Positions 26,080 to 35,293 of a stretch of 64,000 bases of DNA are shown in pieces (within the stretch, counting starts at the first letter, position 1; every line of letters starts with the position of its first letter). The stretch is from JAQWRV01 sp045564915. Its GTDB lineage: Bacteria; Pseudomonadota; Alphaproteobacteria; Rhodospirillales; Rhodospirillaceae. Both the position numbers and the translations under genes were made by a program. Under the pieces are notes generated by a model. It did no database searches. It saw only the letters and a list, made by a program, of their open reading frames with translations, and was not told where the DNA came from. The stretch lies in contig JBJLGL010000013.1 of assembly GCA_045564915.1 (NCBI GenBank), positions 124,001 to 188,000 on the forward strand, given 5' to 3'.

Positions 26080-28051
26080 TAGGCTGTTCGGCACTTAAGA
26101 TTTTCTTTAAGGGCTCCAGAAAAGGCTCGAAATTTTTCCACTGATCCACACCTGAAGAGTATATCGGCTGGCGGACTTGTTCCGAACTCGCGGTTCTGAC
26201 TATCCGCTCTGTTTTATGAAAATCGACACACGCTTGTTCAAAGGGTAGATCGCAAAACTCAAGAATCTGTCGCACTTGAGCTTCCACATCCGTCACGACG
26301 TCTTCATATTGAACTCTTAAGATTTTACCGGGAAATATCATATCCCAATGAGCCATAAGATCGACGTAACCTTGGTAATAGCGTCCTATCTCATTGAGTC
26401 CATATGTAAACTCCTGGCCCTCAGCAAAGAGCTGCTTAAAGCCCGAGAAGCAGCATGCCATCGCATCACGGCGAGCATCGATTATTTTGGCGTTTGGCAA
26501 GATCAAATGGATGAGACCAATGTGCCGGAAATTATTAGGCATTTTGTCAGTAAATCTTAGCGCACCTTTGTGATGGATTTCCGTATTGCGCACATAAGCA
26601 TCGCCGAATGCCCTTAGCTCTTCACCGGAGAGTTTTTCTAAAACTGCTGGGTATCTCCGCTGATCCTCAAAGGTTCTTCGCCCACTAAGCTTATGAGCAA
26701 GAGCTGGGATATTGGGTAATTCCATCGTGCCTTTCACGTGTGAATGTGAGGCAAGAATTTGCTCTACCAGCGTTGAACCCGCACGCGGTAAGCCGACAAT
26801 GAAGATAGGCGCATCACAGTCAGACCCTGCACCCGAATGATTAGCAAACAGATCAGACGTACAGGTGTCTACCTGCGCTTGAAGCTCCTCGCTCATGCGG
26901 TCTGCTTCATAGCGGGTTTTCTGCTTCTTCAGTTGGTTACCGCGCTCGTAATATGAGAAAGCGCGTTCAAATTCACCAGCATCCTCGTGTGCCTTGCCTA
27001 ATGCAAAACAAAGATGGATTCGGTCTATGGTGGTTGTGCCCGGCTCCTGTTCAGCGTTGGCCATCCGGTTATGTTCATCCGCACTAAACCTATACGTTTT
27101 AAGATTAGCCAGACTCCAGTAGGCATCGCCAAGGTCCATTCTGATTGCATAAGCAGCCTGGTATGACTCTACAGCCTCCTCTTGGCGGCCTACCGTTTTG
27201 AGCGCATGCCCCTTGACCATATGCACATGAGCATTATCCGGCACTTTAGTTAGCACAGAATCATAGAGGTCAAGCGCCTCAGCGAACTCACCCACTGCGG
27301 CGCGCTCATTGGCATATAATGTCTCTAGCGCAGGATTTAACGGGTCTGAATCATAGAGTAGACGCGCTTGGTCTAAGGCCAGTTCGAATTTCTGCCGACG
27401 ATGTAAGACGTTTACATAATCTACCCTGGCGCGGCGGTTATCAGGGTCAAACGCAACACAACTTTCGAGCAAGAATTCAGCATCATCCAATACATAGAGG
27501 CGAGCCCCAATATCTGCCAGTAATCGCATAGCTTCGACATGCTTCTTATCGTTTTGCAGAAAGTTGCGACAGACCTGTTCCGCTTTCTTCAACTTACCTT
27601 CGTGAATAAAGCTGAGCACACTGACTAAGGCTGGAGGAAGCGCCTTTAGCCTCTCTGCTTCTTCTTGCGCCACCTTTGCAGCTTCGACGTCACCTTCGGC
27701 ATTTCGCATTGCACTAAGATATTGCCAGCTCGCTACTAAACCCGGATTAAAAGTGACAGCTCGCTCATAAGCAATGGCAGCAGCCTTCGTATTTCCTAAC
27801 TCTCGATATATATGACCTTCCTCTTGGTATGACCGGCCATAATCCGGCTCCGCAATCTTTAAGTATCTAATAGCCGCTAAAGCATCGTCGAACCTAGACT
27901 GATACCGTCGGCAGACCGCAAGAATATACAATGAGTCTTTATCGTCGGCTTTTGCCTCGAGCAATTGCTCTACTACAATGACTGCATCTTCAACACGACC
28001 CGCCTGTAGCAATGATCTTGCAGCCTCAACCGTATTCGTTGTTGCGACCAC
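26072..28051 (-). CDS. TPR-repeat sulfotransferase
   Basis: I chose GTG 28051 because a GAGGAAG site lies about eight bases upstream; a TTG seven codons earlier is the alternative. The first 400 residues are TPR-type helical repeats (for example AVIVVEQLLEAKADDKDSLY and AALAIRYLKIAEPD-like units). From about residue 420 comes a sulfotransferase domain with the PAPS 5'-phosphate loop FIVGLPRAGSTLVEQIL and the later KIIDARRDAMACCFSGF 3'-phosphate strand. Bacterial proteins with this layout are thought to sulfate proteins or glycans using PAPS; the substrate here is unknown. Confidence 0.85.
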   Translation of the reverse strand: MVATTNTVEAARSLLQAGRVEDAVIVVEQLLEAKADDKDSLYILAVCRRYQSRFDDALAAIRYLKIAEPDYGRSYQEEGHIYRELGNTKAAAIAYERAVTFNPGLVASWQYLSAMRNAEGDVEAAKVAQEEAERLKALPPALVSVLSFIHEGKLKKAEQVCRNFLQNDKKHVEAMRLLADIGARLYVLDDAEFLLESCVAFDPDNRRARVDYVNVLHRRQKFELALDQARLLYDSDPLNPALETLYANERAAVGEFAEALDLYDSVLTKVPDNAHVHMVKGHALKTVGRQEEAVESYQAAYAIRMDLGDAYWSLANLKTYRFSADEHNRMANAEQEPGTTTIDRIHLCFALGKAHEDAGEFERAFSYYERGNQLKKQKTRYEADRMSEELQAQVDTCTSDLFANHSGAGSDCDAPIFIVGLPRAGSTLVEQILASHSHVKGTMELPNIPALAHKLSGRRTFEDQRRYPAVLEKLSGEELRAFGDAYVRNTEIHHKGALRFTDKMPNNFRHIGLIHLILPNAKIIDARRDAMACCFSGFKQLFAEGQEFTYGLNEIGRYYQGYVDLMAHWDMIFPGKILRVQYEDVVTDVEAQVRQILEFCDLPFEQACVDFHKTERIVRTASSEQVRQPIYSSGVDQWKNFEPFLEPLKKILSAEQPIS

Positions 28052-28070
28052 GATGCAAAGTCTTCCTCTC

Positions 28071-28109
28071 AAAAAATAATGGGACAGCTAGTTAAAGCTG
28101 CCCATTATA
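28071..28109 (-). terminator. Rho-independent terminator of the TonB receptor gene
   Basis: Read on the minus strand, ATAATGGG-CAGCT pairs with AGCTG-(T)-CCCATTAT around a short loop, followed by a run of six T. It lies 39 bases downstream of the TonB receptor stop and directly before the TPR-sulfotransferase start region. This separates the two minus-strand genes transcriptionally. Confidence 0.85.
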
Positions 28110-28147
28110 GATCTTCTGCATTCAAGCTCTAGGGCGTGAATTGTAAA

Positions 28148-30526
28148 TCAGTAGTCGTAGGATACTCGCAACCCGAACGTCCGCGGGCGGTTTGTGGTTA
28201 TACGACGAATATCATCCTGAACGTTAATATTCAGCTCAGCCCGCTTATCCGTGACGTTCTCAACGAATAGTTCTACGTTCCAGTTTTCAGTCGATGTCCC
28301 GACAGCTAAATCTGAGGTGAAGTAGCTACTCTGCTGCTCTCGCTCAGCCGCGATCAAGGAGCTAAAGCTCGAATCCGCATATTGTGCCGCCCACTGTCCG
28401 TATAAGTCGTAATCACCGACAGGTATGACATAACGGCTACGAAATGTACCTTGGAACTTAGGCGTCAGAGGCAATTCGCTGCCTACCGGCGCAAGCTCAA
28501 TCACTTGAGCGTTAACCTCAGAAACTTCAGTATCGTTGTAGGAAAACGCACCGAATAGGGTCAGCTCATCGGTCGCCTGCCAAGTCATGTCAGCCTCAAT
28601 GCCCTTTATTTCCGCATCTGCTGAATTTTCGATAAACGTAAGGATAGAAACATTTTGCGGGTCAAACCGCTTCACTTGTATATCCGTCCAATCGATGTAG
28701 TAGACGTTACCGTTAAATCGCAGCGAATTGTTTAGGAAACTCGTTTTCCAGCCGAATTCAAAATTTTTGACATCGTCAGTGGTATAAATTGTTTCAACGC
28801 CTGGAAATGCGGGATTGCGTGACGCCAGTCCGCCCCCTCGATTCCACCCTCCTGGTCGGTATCCCTCGGAGTACGTTGCATAAAATAGCTTATCATCTAG
28901 CGTACGATAGCTCACTGTACCCTTAAGAATTAAGTCATCGGAGGAGAGTGGTGCAAGTGTGTGCCCTCCCGACACATCGTAATCTCGTCCGCCACCAGCA
29001 GTAAAATTAGATGATCCGAATAGATCGAGTTCCAAATCGTAATAGCGTGCACCAATCGTAGCAGAAACTTGATCGGTAAAGTCGTAGGTCACCTCACCAA
29101 AGATCGCGGTCTGCTCTTCCGATCTTGTTATATCATTGTAGAAACCGATCTGACGGGAACGCGGGTTTGGATTCACACTACGATTCGCTGCTGCAAGAGG
29201 CGATAAGGGATCGGGAAAACCAAGTACAGCTCGATCGTAGTTAGCAAAGTAATTGAAGTCATCCTGGGTTTTGATCTTAAATTTATCGAAAAACACACCC
29301 GCTGTTACGCGCAGAGATTCTTCCTGTGGTGTATTAAAGCGAAACTCGTGCGTGCTACGAGTTTGCCCTTGAATACCCTGGAAACCCTTGGCTGGATTAA
29401 AACATTCACGAACGGCATCGTAGGTACATGTGTAGTAGGCAATGAATGCCCCGGCGTTATTATATCCGGTATAATCTATTGACTGTTCGATATCCCGGTT
29501 TAAATACGCGCCTGTATATACGACGTCGAGCATCGCTAAGCGACCGTCAACAGTCCATGAGGTCTGATCAAACTCATCGCGCAGGTTATCGGGAAAGAAC
29601 CGCGCCACTTGCAGGTCACCAACTTCCGGATCGTAATCAAATACGCCGTCAGCACCAAGTTCTTGACGCGTATGCTGCATCAGAACGTCCCAATCTGGAT
29701 TTACAGCCCACTTCAGCCCCAAGCGTACGCCCTTGTAGAAGCTGTCGTTAAAATTCTTCTCCGCAATACTCGCATTGCTTGCGTCAACAAATGTTGCGGG
29801 GCCTATTCCAGTAACACTTGAGAGCGGATTAACATTGGGGTCGATAGAGAACGTTCCTACAACGTTATCGATGTAACCACCGAGATGAACGCTGTATATA
29901 GCAGCACGAAAGGCAAGTTTATCTTCAACAACAGGAACATTGATATACGCCTCGGTGGATTCGCTCATATCACCACTTTTGGTGAACTCAGTGCTTGCAT
30001 CAAAACCTGCCTGAAACGCGTTCAGTTGTGGCTTGTTTGTAATAAGGCGTATGGTGCCAGCCTGCGAACTTGCCCCGAATAGTGTGCCCTGCGGTCCGGG
30101 CAAGACCTCAATCCGTTCCATATCCGTTGCATAAACATCCAAATTACGGCCTGGTGCCGTAACCGGTTGTTCGTCCAGATAAAGAGCTACGTTCGGGGTT
30201 GACCCTTGAGCACCGGACAATTGTACGCCAATCTGCTCTACAGCCATGCCACGAATATAAACTGTAGACTGCCCAGGCCCCCGGCCTCCGAATGTCACAT
30301 TGGGGAGAAATCTGACGTAATCGTCAAACGTGTTTATGCCTTGTTCTTGCATTGTTCTTGCATCTAGGGCCTGAACAGCTACCGGAACATCCTGCAGGTT
30401 CTCAGCACGTTTGGTAGCAGTCACGATGATCTCTGGGATTGCTGATTGTGCGTGGGTTTCCTGTGTACTGAGAACGACAGCTGCGGAAGACATTAAAACA
30501 TATTTTAGCGAGTGCTTACCAAGCAT
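28148..30526 (-). CDS. TonB-dependent outer-membrane receptor
   Basis: A 792-residue receptor. AAGGAAAG precedes the ATG. A signal peptide ends near THA-QSA and is followed directly by the TonB box region PEIIVTATKRAENLQDVPVA. The plug domain carries VYIRGM and ERIEVLPGPQGTLFGASS, and the barrel ends in a typical aromatic FGLRVSYDY terminus. Proteins like this in Alphaproteobacteria take up siderophores, sugars or other large organics. There is no linked TonB-ExbBD or inner-membrane importer except the sulfotransferase, so the substrate cannot be guessed. Confidence 0.93.
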   Translation of the reverse strand: MLGKHSLKYVLMSSAAVVLSTQETHAQSAIPEIIVTATKRAENLQDVPVAVQALDARTMQEQGINTFDDYVRFLPNVTFGGRGPGQSTVYIRGMAVEQIGVQLSGAQGSTPNVALYLDEQPVTAPGRNLDVYATDMERIEVLPGPQGTLFGASSQAGTIRLITNKPQLNAFQAGFDASTEFTKSGDMSESTEAYINVPVVEDKLAFRAAIYSVHLGGYIDNVVGTFSIDPNVNPLSSVTGIGPATFVDASNASIAEKNFNDSFYKGVRLGLKWAVNPDWDVLMQHTRQELGADGVFDYDPEVGDLQVARFFPDNLRDEFDQTSWTVDGRLAMLDVVYTGAYLNRDIEQSIDYTGYNNAGAFIAYYTCTYDAVRECFNPAKGFQGIQGQTRSTHEFRFNTPQEESLRVTAGVFFDKFKIKTQDDFNYFANYDRAVLGFPDPLSPLAAANRSVNPNPRSRQIGFYNDITRSEEQTAIFGEVTYDFTDQVSATIGARYYDLELDLFGSSNFTAGGGRDYDVSGGHTLAPLSSDDLILKGTVSYRTLDDKLFYATYSEGYRPGGWNRGGGLASRNPAFPGVETIYTTDDVKNFEFGWKTSFLNNSLRFNGNVYYIDWTDIQVKRFDPQNVSILTFIENSADAEIKGIEADMTWQATDELTLFGAFSYNDTEVSEVNAQVIELAPVGSELPLTPKFQGTFRSRYVIPVGDYDLYGQWAAQYADSSFSSLIAAEREQQSSYFTSDLAVGTSTENWNVELFVENVTDKRAELNINVQDDIRRITTNRPRTFGLRVSYDY

Positions 30527-30872
30527 TGGTAACTCTTTCCTTTCATCAAATCACTAAAGCGATAAAAACGGCACTAAGGAAATTAGTGCAGCTCTACGGC
30601 CAGAATAGCCGCCTCACGGGAGTTAATTGATACCCTTATTAATTACAGGCTATTCCAATCTACGGCAACAGTCACCTTCCCATCTTTTCATAATAAATTA
30701 GAAAAGTATGCCTTCAGCACATGCACCTATAATTACTGCAACCTCCCCTACTACCTTATGCATCAGCTTGCCCCTTTCGACTTATGCACCTACCCGGAAC
30801 TCAGCTTTCCATTGTTTCTGGTAAATCTAAAGGAATAGGCTACCATAGATAGTTATGGGTATGGTGGACTAT
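30527..30872. other. 346-base intergenic region
   Basis: This gap lies between the divergent TonB receptor and the Sel1-repeat gene. It should hold both promoters. I see no open frame with a ribosome site, no tRNA and no strong inverted repeat. Confidence 0.4.
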
Positions 30873-31256
30873 ATGACACACCCACTTAAGACCATATTGC
30901 TGGTAGTCATAATGCTTCTTGGAAGCAGTCAGGCTGGATTTGCCCAAGACTATGATAAAGGTGTGAGAGCATTTATTGCTGGTGATTATCCCACCGCCTT
31001 AAAAGAGTGGCGGCCACTAGCTGAGCAAGGGAATGTGGACGCGCAGTGGTGGCTAGGAGGTATGTACGCCTTAGGTCAGGGTGTTATACAAGACAACGTC
31101 TATGCTCATATTTGGTACAACATTGCAGCTTCAAATGGTTATGAGGATGCAAAAGCATTTAGAGACGCACTGGCCAAAGAAATGACGCCTTCACAGATAG
31201 AAAAAGCCCAAAGACTAGCCCGTGAATGTATGAGGAAAGAATACAAAGGCTGCTAA
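30873..31256 (+). CDS. Sel1-repeat periplasmic protein, intact copy of a locally repeated gene
   Basis: I prefer ATG 30873 over 30855 because the later partial copies all begin at the equivalent codon (MTNSLKT). The signal peptide (TILLVVIMLLGSSQAGFAQ) is cut after FAQ or nearby. The mature part has Sel1 motifs AFIAGDYPTALKEW and NVDAQWWLGGMYALGQG, and ends ECMRKEYKGC. Sel1 proteins are solenoid scaffolds in the periplasm. Partial copies of this gene occur at 36330-36362, 36919-36957, 37970-38137 and 38551-38725, each at the edge of an unrelated gene. Confidence 0.85.
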   Translation: MTHPLKTILLVVIMLLGSSQAGFAQDYDKGVRAFIAGDYPTALKEWRPLAEQGNVDAQWWLGGMYALGQGVIQDNVYAHIWYNIAASNGYEDAKAFRDALAKEMTPSQIEKAQRLARECMRKEYKGC

Positions 31257-31292
31257 AAGCTAAAGGGGAGTATCACCACGACAAACTCTCAA
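31257..31292 (+). repeat. Sel1-gene spacer followed by a decayed Sel1 start
   Basis: After the Sel1 stop, AGCTAAAGGGGAGTATCA (31258-31275) and CACGACAAACTC follow. The same spacer recurs at 36930-36952, where it is followed by a true ATGAC. Here the ATG is changed to ACG, so this looks like the former ribosome site and start of a second Sel1 gene that has decayed. Confidence 0.6.
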
Positions 31293-31448
31293 GGAAGAGA
31301 TGATCAGTTTTATTATAGAGAAATTCGTACCTAATTATTGCGGCATAGAAATAGTATACCTTTAATATAAAGGTGTTTTGCCCTGATTAAGGGATCTAAC
31401 CTGTGTCTTTTGCTCTTTAAATAAGGAGCATATAAGGAAAATTTTTTC

Positions 31449-32702
31449 GTGACCGAGTTCTGGCAAGCAATCAAAGGCCAACCACTTAAGATCTTTTCGA
31501 TTTGCCTGTTCGGGCTCGTCCTGTCGAATCTGGATCAGTCTTTTTTCGGCTACGCGATTCCCGGAATCATGGCGGAATTCGAAGTCGGGATCAACATCAT
31601 CGGTTGGGTGTTGTCGGTCTCATTCATGGTTGCTGCCGGGATGATGGTTCTGATCGGCCTGGCCGCGGACTACTACGGTCGAAGCAGGGTATTCACCATC
31701 TGCATGATTGTTCCAGCCTTCCTGGTCGGACTACACGCCTTCGCTCCGGATATTCTGTCGCTGACGATGCTCCGCGCATTGGCGTTCGGCCTCACCGTCT
31801 CGATGATCCCATTAGCGACCACTTACACTTCAGAGGTATCGCCCGCCCGGTATCGGGGGCTTTTGGCTGGATTATTGCAAGTCGCTTATCCGATTGGCTG
31901 GTTTCTCGCATCCGTGATTTCAGTTCCGATTCTGACTGCATATTCGTGGCGGGAGATTTTTCTGCCCGCGTTTCTGATCATTCCCGTGGCCATCGTGGTT
32001 TCACGTTTTCTCTCGGAGAGCGATCGATTTCTCGTTCGGCGGCAGACCGTGGAGTCCGAAGACAAACTGCATTGGATGGATCATGTCAAAACCCTGACCG
32101 AGCCGGTATTCCGGCGACGTGTCGCACTGTGTGCAGCAATGCTGTTCCTGCATGGCGGGGCTTATGCCGGCACCGCATTCTATTTCCCTACCTTTCTGGC
32201 CGAGACTCGTGGGTACTCGGAGGAAGTTGCCGTGGGGATAACAGGTCTGTCGTACGGTATCGGCGCTGTGGGCTATATTGCCGCGGCGATCATAGGAGAG
32301 TTTTTTCTCACACGTCGGAACACCATTGCGTTGTGGATGGCGATCGGCACTCTGGCCTTCCTGGGGTTTGTTTGGCTGGGCGGCACACCAGCCACCGATA
32401 TCTTCTGGTTTGCCGCAATGAGTGTGTTCTTTTATGGCGCGATTGCGGTTGCGTTGCCGATGGTCGCCGAATTGTTTCCGACCAAAGCCCGGGCCACCGC
32501 CGCGGCGATTTGCGGCGCCGCGGCGCAAATTGGTTTCGCCACCTATCCGGTTGCAGTCGCCCAATTGGTCGAACCACTTGGATGGAATTGGGCCTTTACC
32601 GTGGTGGTCGTACCGTCCTTGGCGCTGGCAGTGGTCGCCACCCTTGGCTTGCAAAACCTCAAATCGGGCATGACCCTCGAGGAAACATCGAAGGAGTCCT
32701 GA
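31449..32702 (+). CDS. MFS transporter (GC-rich block)
   Basis: A 417-residue major facilitator with about 12 helices starting at GTG 31449. Motif A appears as GLAADYYGRSRVFT between TM2 and TM3, and the LFPTKARATAAAICG loop lies in the second half. It resembles metabolite/H+ symporters for aromatic or organic acids. The DNA is markedly richer in G and C than the flanking genes and shows long open frames on other strands as a result, which suggests a recent arrival. It is the first of four genes in the largest accessory block. Confidence 0.85.
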   Translation: MTEFWQAIKGQPLKIFSICLFGLVLSNLDQSFFGYAIPGIMAEFEVGINIIGWVLSVSFMVAAGMMVLIGLAADYYGRSRVFTICMIVPAFLVGLHAFAPDILSLTMLRALAFGLTVSMIPLATTYTSEVSPARYRGLLAGLLQVAYPIGWFLASVISVPILTAYSWREIFLPAFLIIPVAIVVSRFLSESDRFLVRRQTVESEDKLHWMDHVKTLTEPVFRRRVALCAAMLFLHGGAYAGTAFYFPTFLAETRGYSEEVAVGITGLSYGIGAVGYIAAAIIGEFFLTRRNTIALWMAIGTLAFLGFVWLGGTPATDIFWFAAMSVFFYGAIAVALPMVAELFPTKARATAAAICGAAAQIGFATYPVAVAQLVEPLGWNWAFTVVVVPSLALAVVATLGLQNLKSGMTLEETSKES

Positions 32703-32829
32703 CCATAAAGTGTACGCATTTTATGCTGGGACGCCGGTAGCTTGCGTCCGAAATTGCGCAATACCTAGGAAACATTGTATTGAGTACTAAACGTATGTCT
32801 CCCATCTTGAGATGCTAGGAGGTACCTAA

Positions 32830-33792
32830 TTGAGTCAGTCTGCCCTTACCTCGCCGGCTTGCATGACCTATGCCTGTTCGGATCCCCAACACATGGCGGA
32901 GTTGTTGTTAGACGTATATGGCTGGGAAACCCTATGTGAAGGAGTCATCGACGCTCACCTGGAGTCACTCTGGGGCATCGCGCCCGAAAGCGCCGGTGAA
33001 TCTTTTGCCGTCCTTCGCTCCCCCGGATCCGACCGGGGCATGATTCGGGTCGTTGCCGGTCAAGACCGCAAACACCCCACACCCATGGGCACCCGATGGA
33101 GCGGTGTTGAGTTCGTGATCATGGAGGATATCGAGGGTCTCCACGACACACTCGAAGCGCACCCGGGCTTTGTTGTCGGCCGGCCACTCAGGACCATCGA
33201 CCTCACCGATGCTGGGGCAAACGTGCATACTTATTTCTATGGCTACCCGCCCGGCGGCACGTATTTCGTAATGACCATGGCCAGAACCAAAGCCCGGGAT
33301 TACGATTTCCCGTCCTCCCCCAACCCAGTTGGACACATCTTCGATATTCATATGGACGTCGTCAAAGACGGCCCCAGCCGGGGTTTTTACAAGGATACCT
33401 TGGGTCTCGTCGCGGTCTTCGACGAAGACATCACCGAAGGATTGTTCTACGAGACCTGGGATATACCCCCAGATTCGCCGGCCAATCTGACAGTCTTCAA
33501 GGGCGACGCACCGAAATACGGTTTGGACGGTATCGAAATGCGAACTTTCGAACGAAGGGTTATGGACCCGCTTCCTGCGGTCGCAGACATGTTCGACCCC
33601 GGGTGTTGTATGGCAACCTACTCTTGCACCGATATCGATGCCGTGTTCCGTTCAGTGTCCGAAAGTAACCTTGCTACGGTGCTTTCCGAACCACATTCCG
33701 TCCGTGCCGAACCTTACACCGGCGCCAGGGCTTTCACCTTCCTCGGCCCTGAAAATGAACGCATGGAAATCTGCGAGAAGTTGTGGGGGTAG
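32830..33792 (+). CDS. VOC (glyoxalase/dioxygenase) superfamily protein
   Basis: AGGAGG (32817-32822) spaced seven bases before TTG 32830 fixes this unusual start. A small inverted repeat CATCT/AGATG (32803-32814) sits just before the ribosome site. The 320-residue product has repeated beta-alpha-beta-beta-beta units, for example HIFDIHMDVVKDGPSRGFYK then LGLVAVFDED, as in VOC enzymes, and ends with NERMEICEK, as in extradiol-type proteins. Likely metal-dependent lyase, isomerase or dioxygenase on a small organic molecule. It is between the MFS transporter and a flavoprotein in one probable catabolic operon. Confidence 0.7.
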   Translation: MSQSALTSPACMTYACSDPQHMAELLLDVYGWETLCEGVIDAHLESLWGIAPESAGESFAVLRSPGSDRGMIRVVAGQDRKHPTPMGTRWSGVEFVIMEDIEGLHDTLEAHPGFVVGRPLRTIDLTDAGANVHTYFYGYPPGGTYFVMTMARTKARDYDFPSSPNPVGHIFDIHMDVVKDGPSRGFYKDTLGLVAVFDEDITEGLFYETWDIPPDSPANLTVFKGDAPKYGLDGIEMRTFERRVMDPLPAVADMFDPGCCMATYSCTDIDAVFRSVSESNLATVLSEPHSVRAEPYTGARAFTFLGPENERMEICEKLWG

Positions 33793-33804
33793 AACGCGCA
33801 GAAT

Positions 33805-35238
33805 ATGGATGCTGAAATGATAGAATGGGATTATGTCATCATCGGTGCTGGGACCGCCGGACTGCCAGCTGCTATCTTTGCCTCCCGCCGGGGTGCCAAG
33901 GTGCTACTTATTGACGCGGCAGACTCCGTAGGCGGCACTTTACATCTTGCCATGGGCCAAATCAGTGCCGGCGGGACCATTCTGCAAGAGGCGAAAGGTA
34001 TCGTCGACAACCCCGACAAGCACTACGAAGACGTCATGCGCATGACGGATGGCTTGGCGGATGAAAATGTCGTACGTCAAACGGTCAACAACGCGCCGGA
34101 CACCATCAATTGGCTGCTGAACGGCGGACTGATGCCCCTCGACGACCATCCGGTCACGGGATCCAGTCCAGGCCGGGAGTGTTACCGGACTCCCCGCTAT
34201 CTGTGGGGTGCGAACGCCGGCCGAGATATTCTGGCTGTGGTTCTCAGGGAACTACAGCCGGAGCTAGACAGTGGCAGGGTTGTTACTCAGCTGAGCTCTC
34301 CCGTAACAGAATTGGTTATGGTAGATGACGGTAGGGTTGCCGGCGTGCGGGCTCAGGCTCCTAATGGTGAGCAAGTCTTCCGCGGCCATAATTTTTTGAT
34401 TACTACTGGGGGCTACGCTAACAATCCTGGTCTTTTTCAAGACCTCATTGGTCAACCTACCTATACGACGGGGACCTATCCAACCAATTTGGGTAAAGGC
34501 CTCGAACTAGCTCTATCAGTCGGCGGCACTTTGCGCGGACATGACCTGCATCGCTCGGGTACAGGTTCGATTTTAGACTCGGATAACTATCCCACAACGA
34601 TCTTTGATCGTTTTGAAACGGTGCCGCAAATTCGCCCGCCCTGGGAGATCTGGGTCAACAATGAAGGCCGACGTTTCATGCGGGAAGACGAACCCCTGCA
34701 GGAAGCCCATGCAACCGCTCTCGCGAAACAAAATAAATTCCGCTACGCCATCGTTTTTGACTCGGATATCTTTGAGTCATCTCCGCCTGGCATTCCTGGC
34801 TGGTCACGGGAAAAAATGCGCACCCAGTTCAACAACCATCCTATGTTCCATAGAGCGGAGTCTCTCGGTCAATTGGCCGAAATAGCCGGGGTCAGCGCCA
34901 CAGGATTGAAGCAGTCCGTTAGCGACTACAATAGGGGTGTTGAAGCGGGCTCCGATGATTTCGGACGCGCCCACTTCCCGAGAAAGATCGACAAGGCGCC
35001 GTATTACGCCATCATCCATCTCGGCCATTCGGCAACGTCATCCGTGGGCATTCTTGTGGATGATGATTTCCGAGTTGTGCGTAAGAATGGCGAACCCATC
35101 GCTAACCTTTATGCTGCAGGGGAGGTGCTGGGGAGCGGTGTCAGTCTGGGGGCTGTGTTTACACCGGGCATGATGCTAACACCGGCTTTAACCATCGGGC
35201 GCGATTTGGGCCAACATCTACCTATACAGTCAGCTTGA
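33805..35238 (+). CDS. FAD-dependent oxidoreductase (FAD_binding_2, fumarate reductase/ketosteroid dehydrogenase-like)
   Basis: A 477-residue flavoprotein. The FAD loop is VIIGAGTAGLPAAIFASRRG (about residues 11-30), followed by SVGGTLHLAMGQISAGG. The C-terminal cap-closing signature is NLYAAGEVLGSGVSLGAVFTPGMML, typical of the fumarate reductase/3-ketosteroid-1-dehydrogenase superfamily. It likely performs a 1,2-desaturation or reduction of an organic acid or steroid-like molecule. It starts 12 bases after the VOC stop, so it is in the same operon and presumably the same pathway. Confidence 0.85.
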   Translation: MDAEMIEWDYVIIGAGTAGLPAAIFASRRGAKVLLIDAADSVGGTLHLAMGQISAGGTILQEAKGIVDNPDKHYEDVMRMTDGLADENVVRQTVNNAPDTINWLLNGGLMPLDDHPVTGSSPGRECYRTPRYLWGANAGRDILAVVLRELQPELDSGRVVTQLSSPVTELVMVDDGRVAGVRAQAPNGEQVFRGHNFLITTGGYANNPGLFQDLIGQPTYTTGTYPTNLGKGLELALSVGGTLRGHDLHRSGTGSILDSDNYPTTIFDRFETVPQIRPPWEIWVNNEGRRFMREDEPLQEAHATALAKQNKFRYAIVFDSDIFESSPPGIPGWSREKMRTQFNNHPMFHRAESLGQLAEIAGVSATGLKQSVSDYNRGVEAGSDDFGRAHFPRKIDKAPYYAIIHLGHSATSSVGILVDDDFRVVRKNGEPIANLYAAGEVLGSGVSLGAVFTPGMMLTPALTIGRDLGQHLPIQSA

Positions 35239-35293
35239 GAGCCCTTTGAAAAAAACCGTTGCTGAGCACAGAATAAAGAATTGAGGGGTTTTG

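Noticed and set aside
32001..32654. Several overlapping open frames on both strands inside the MFS gene
   Set aside because: The GC-rich composition makes stop codons rare; only the plus-strand frame from 31449 has transporter motifs.
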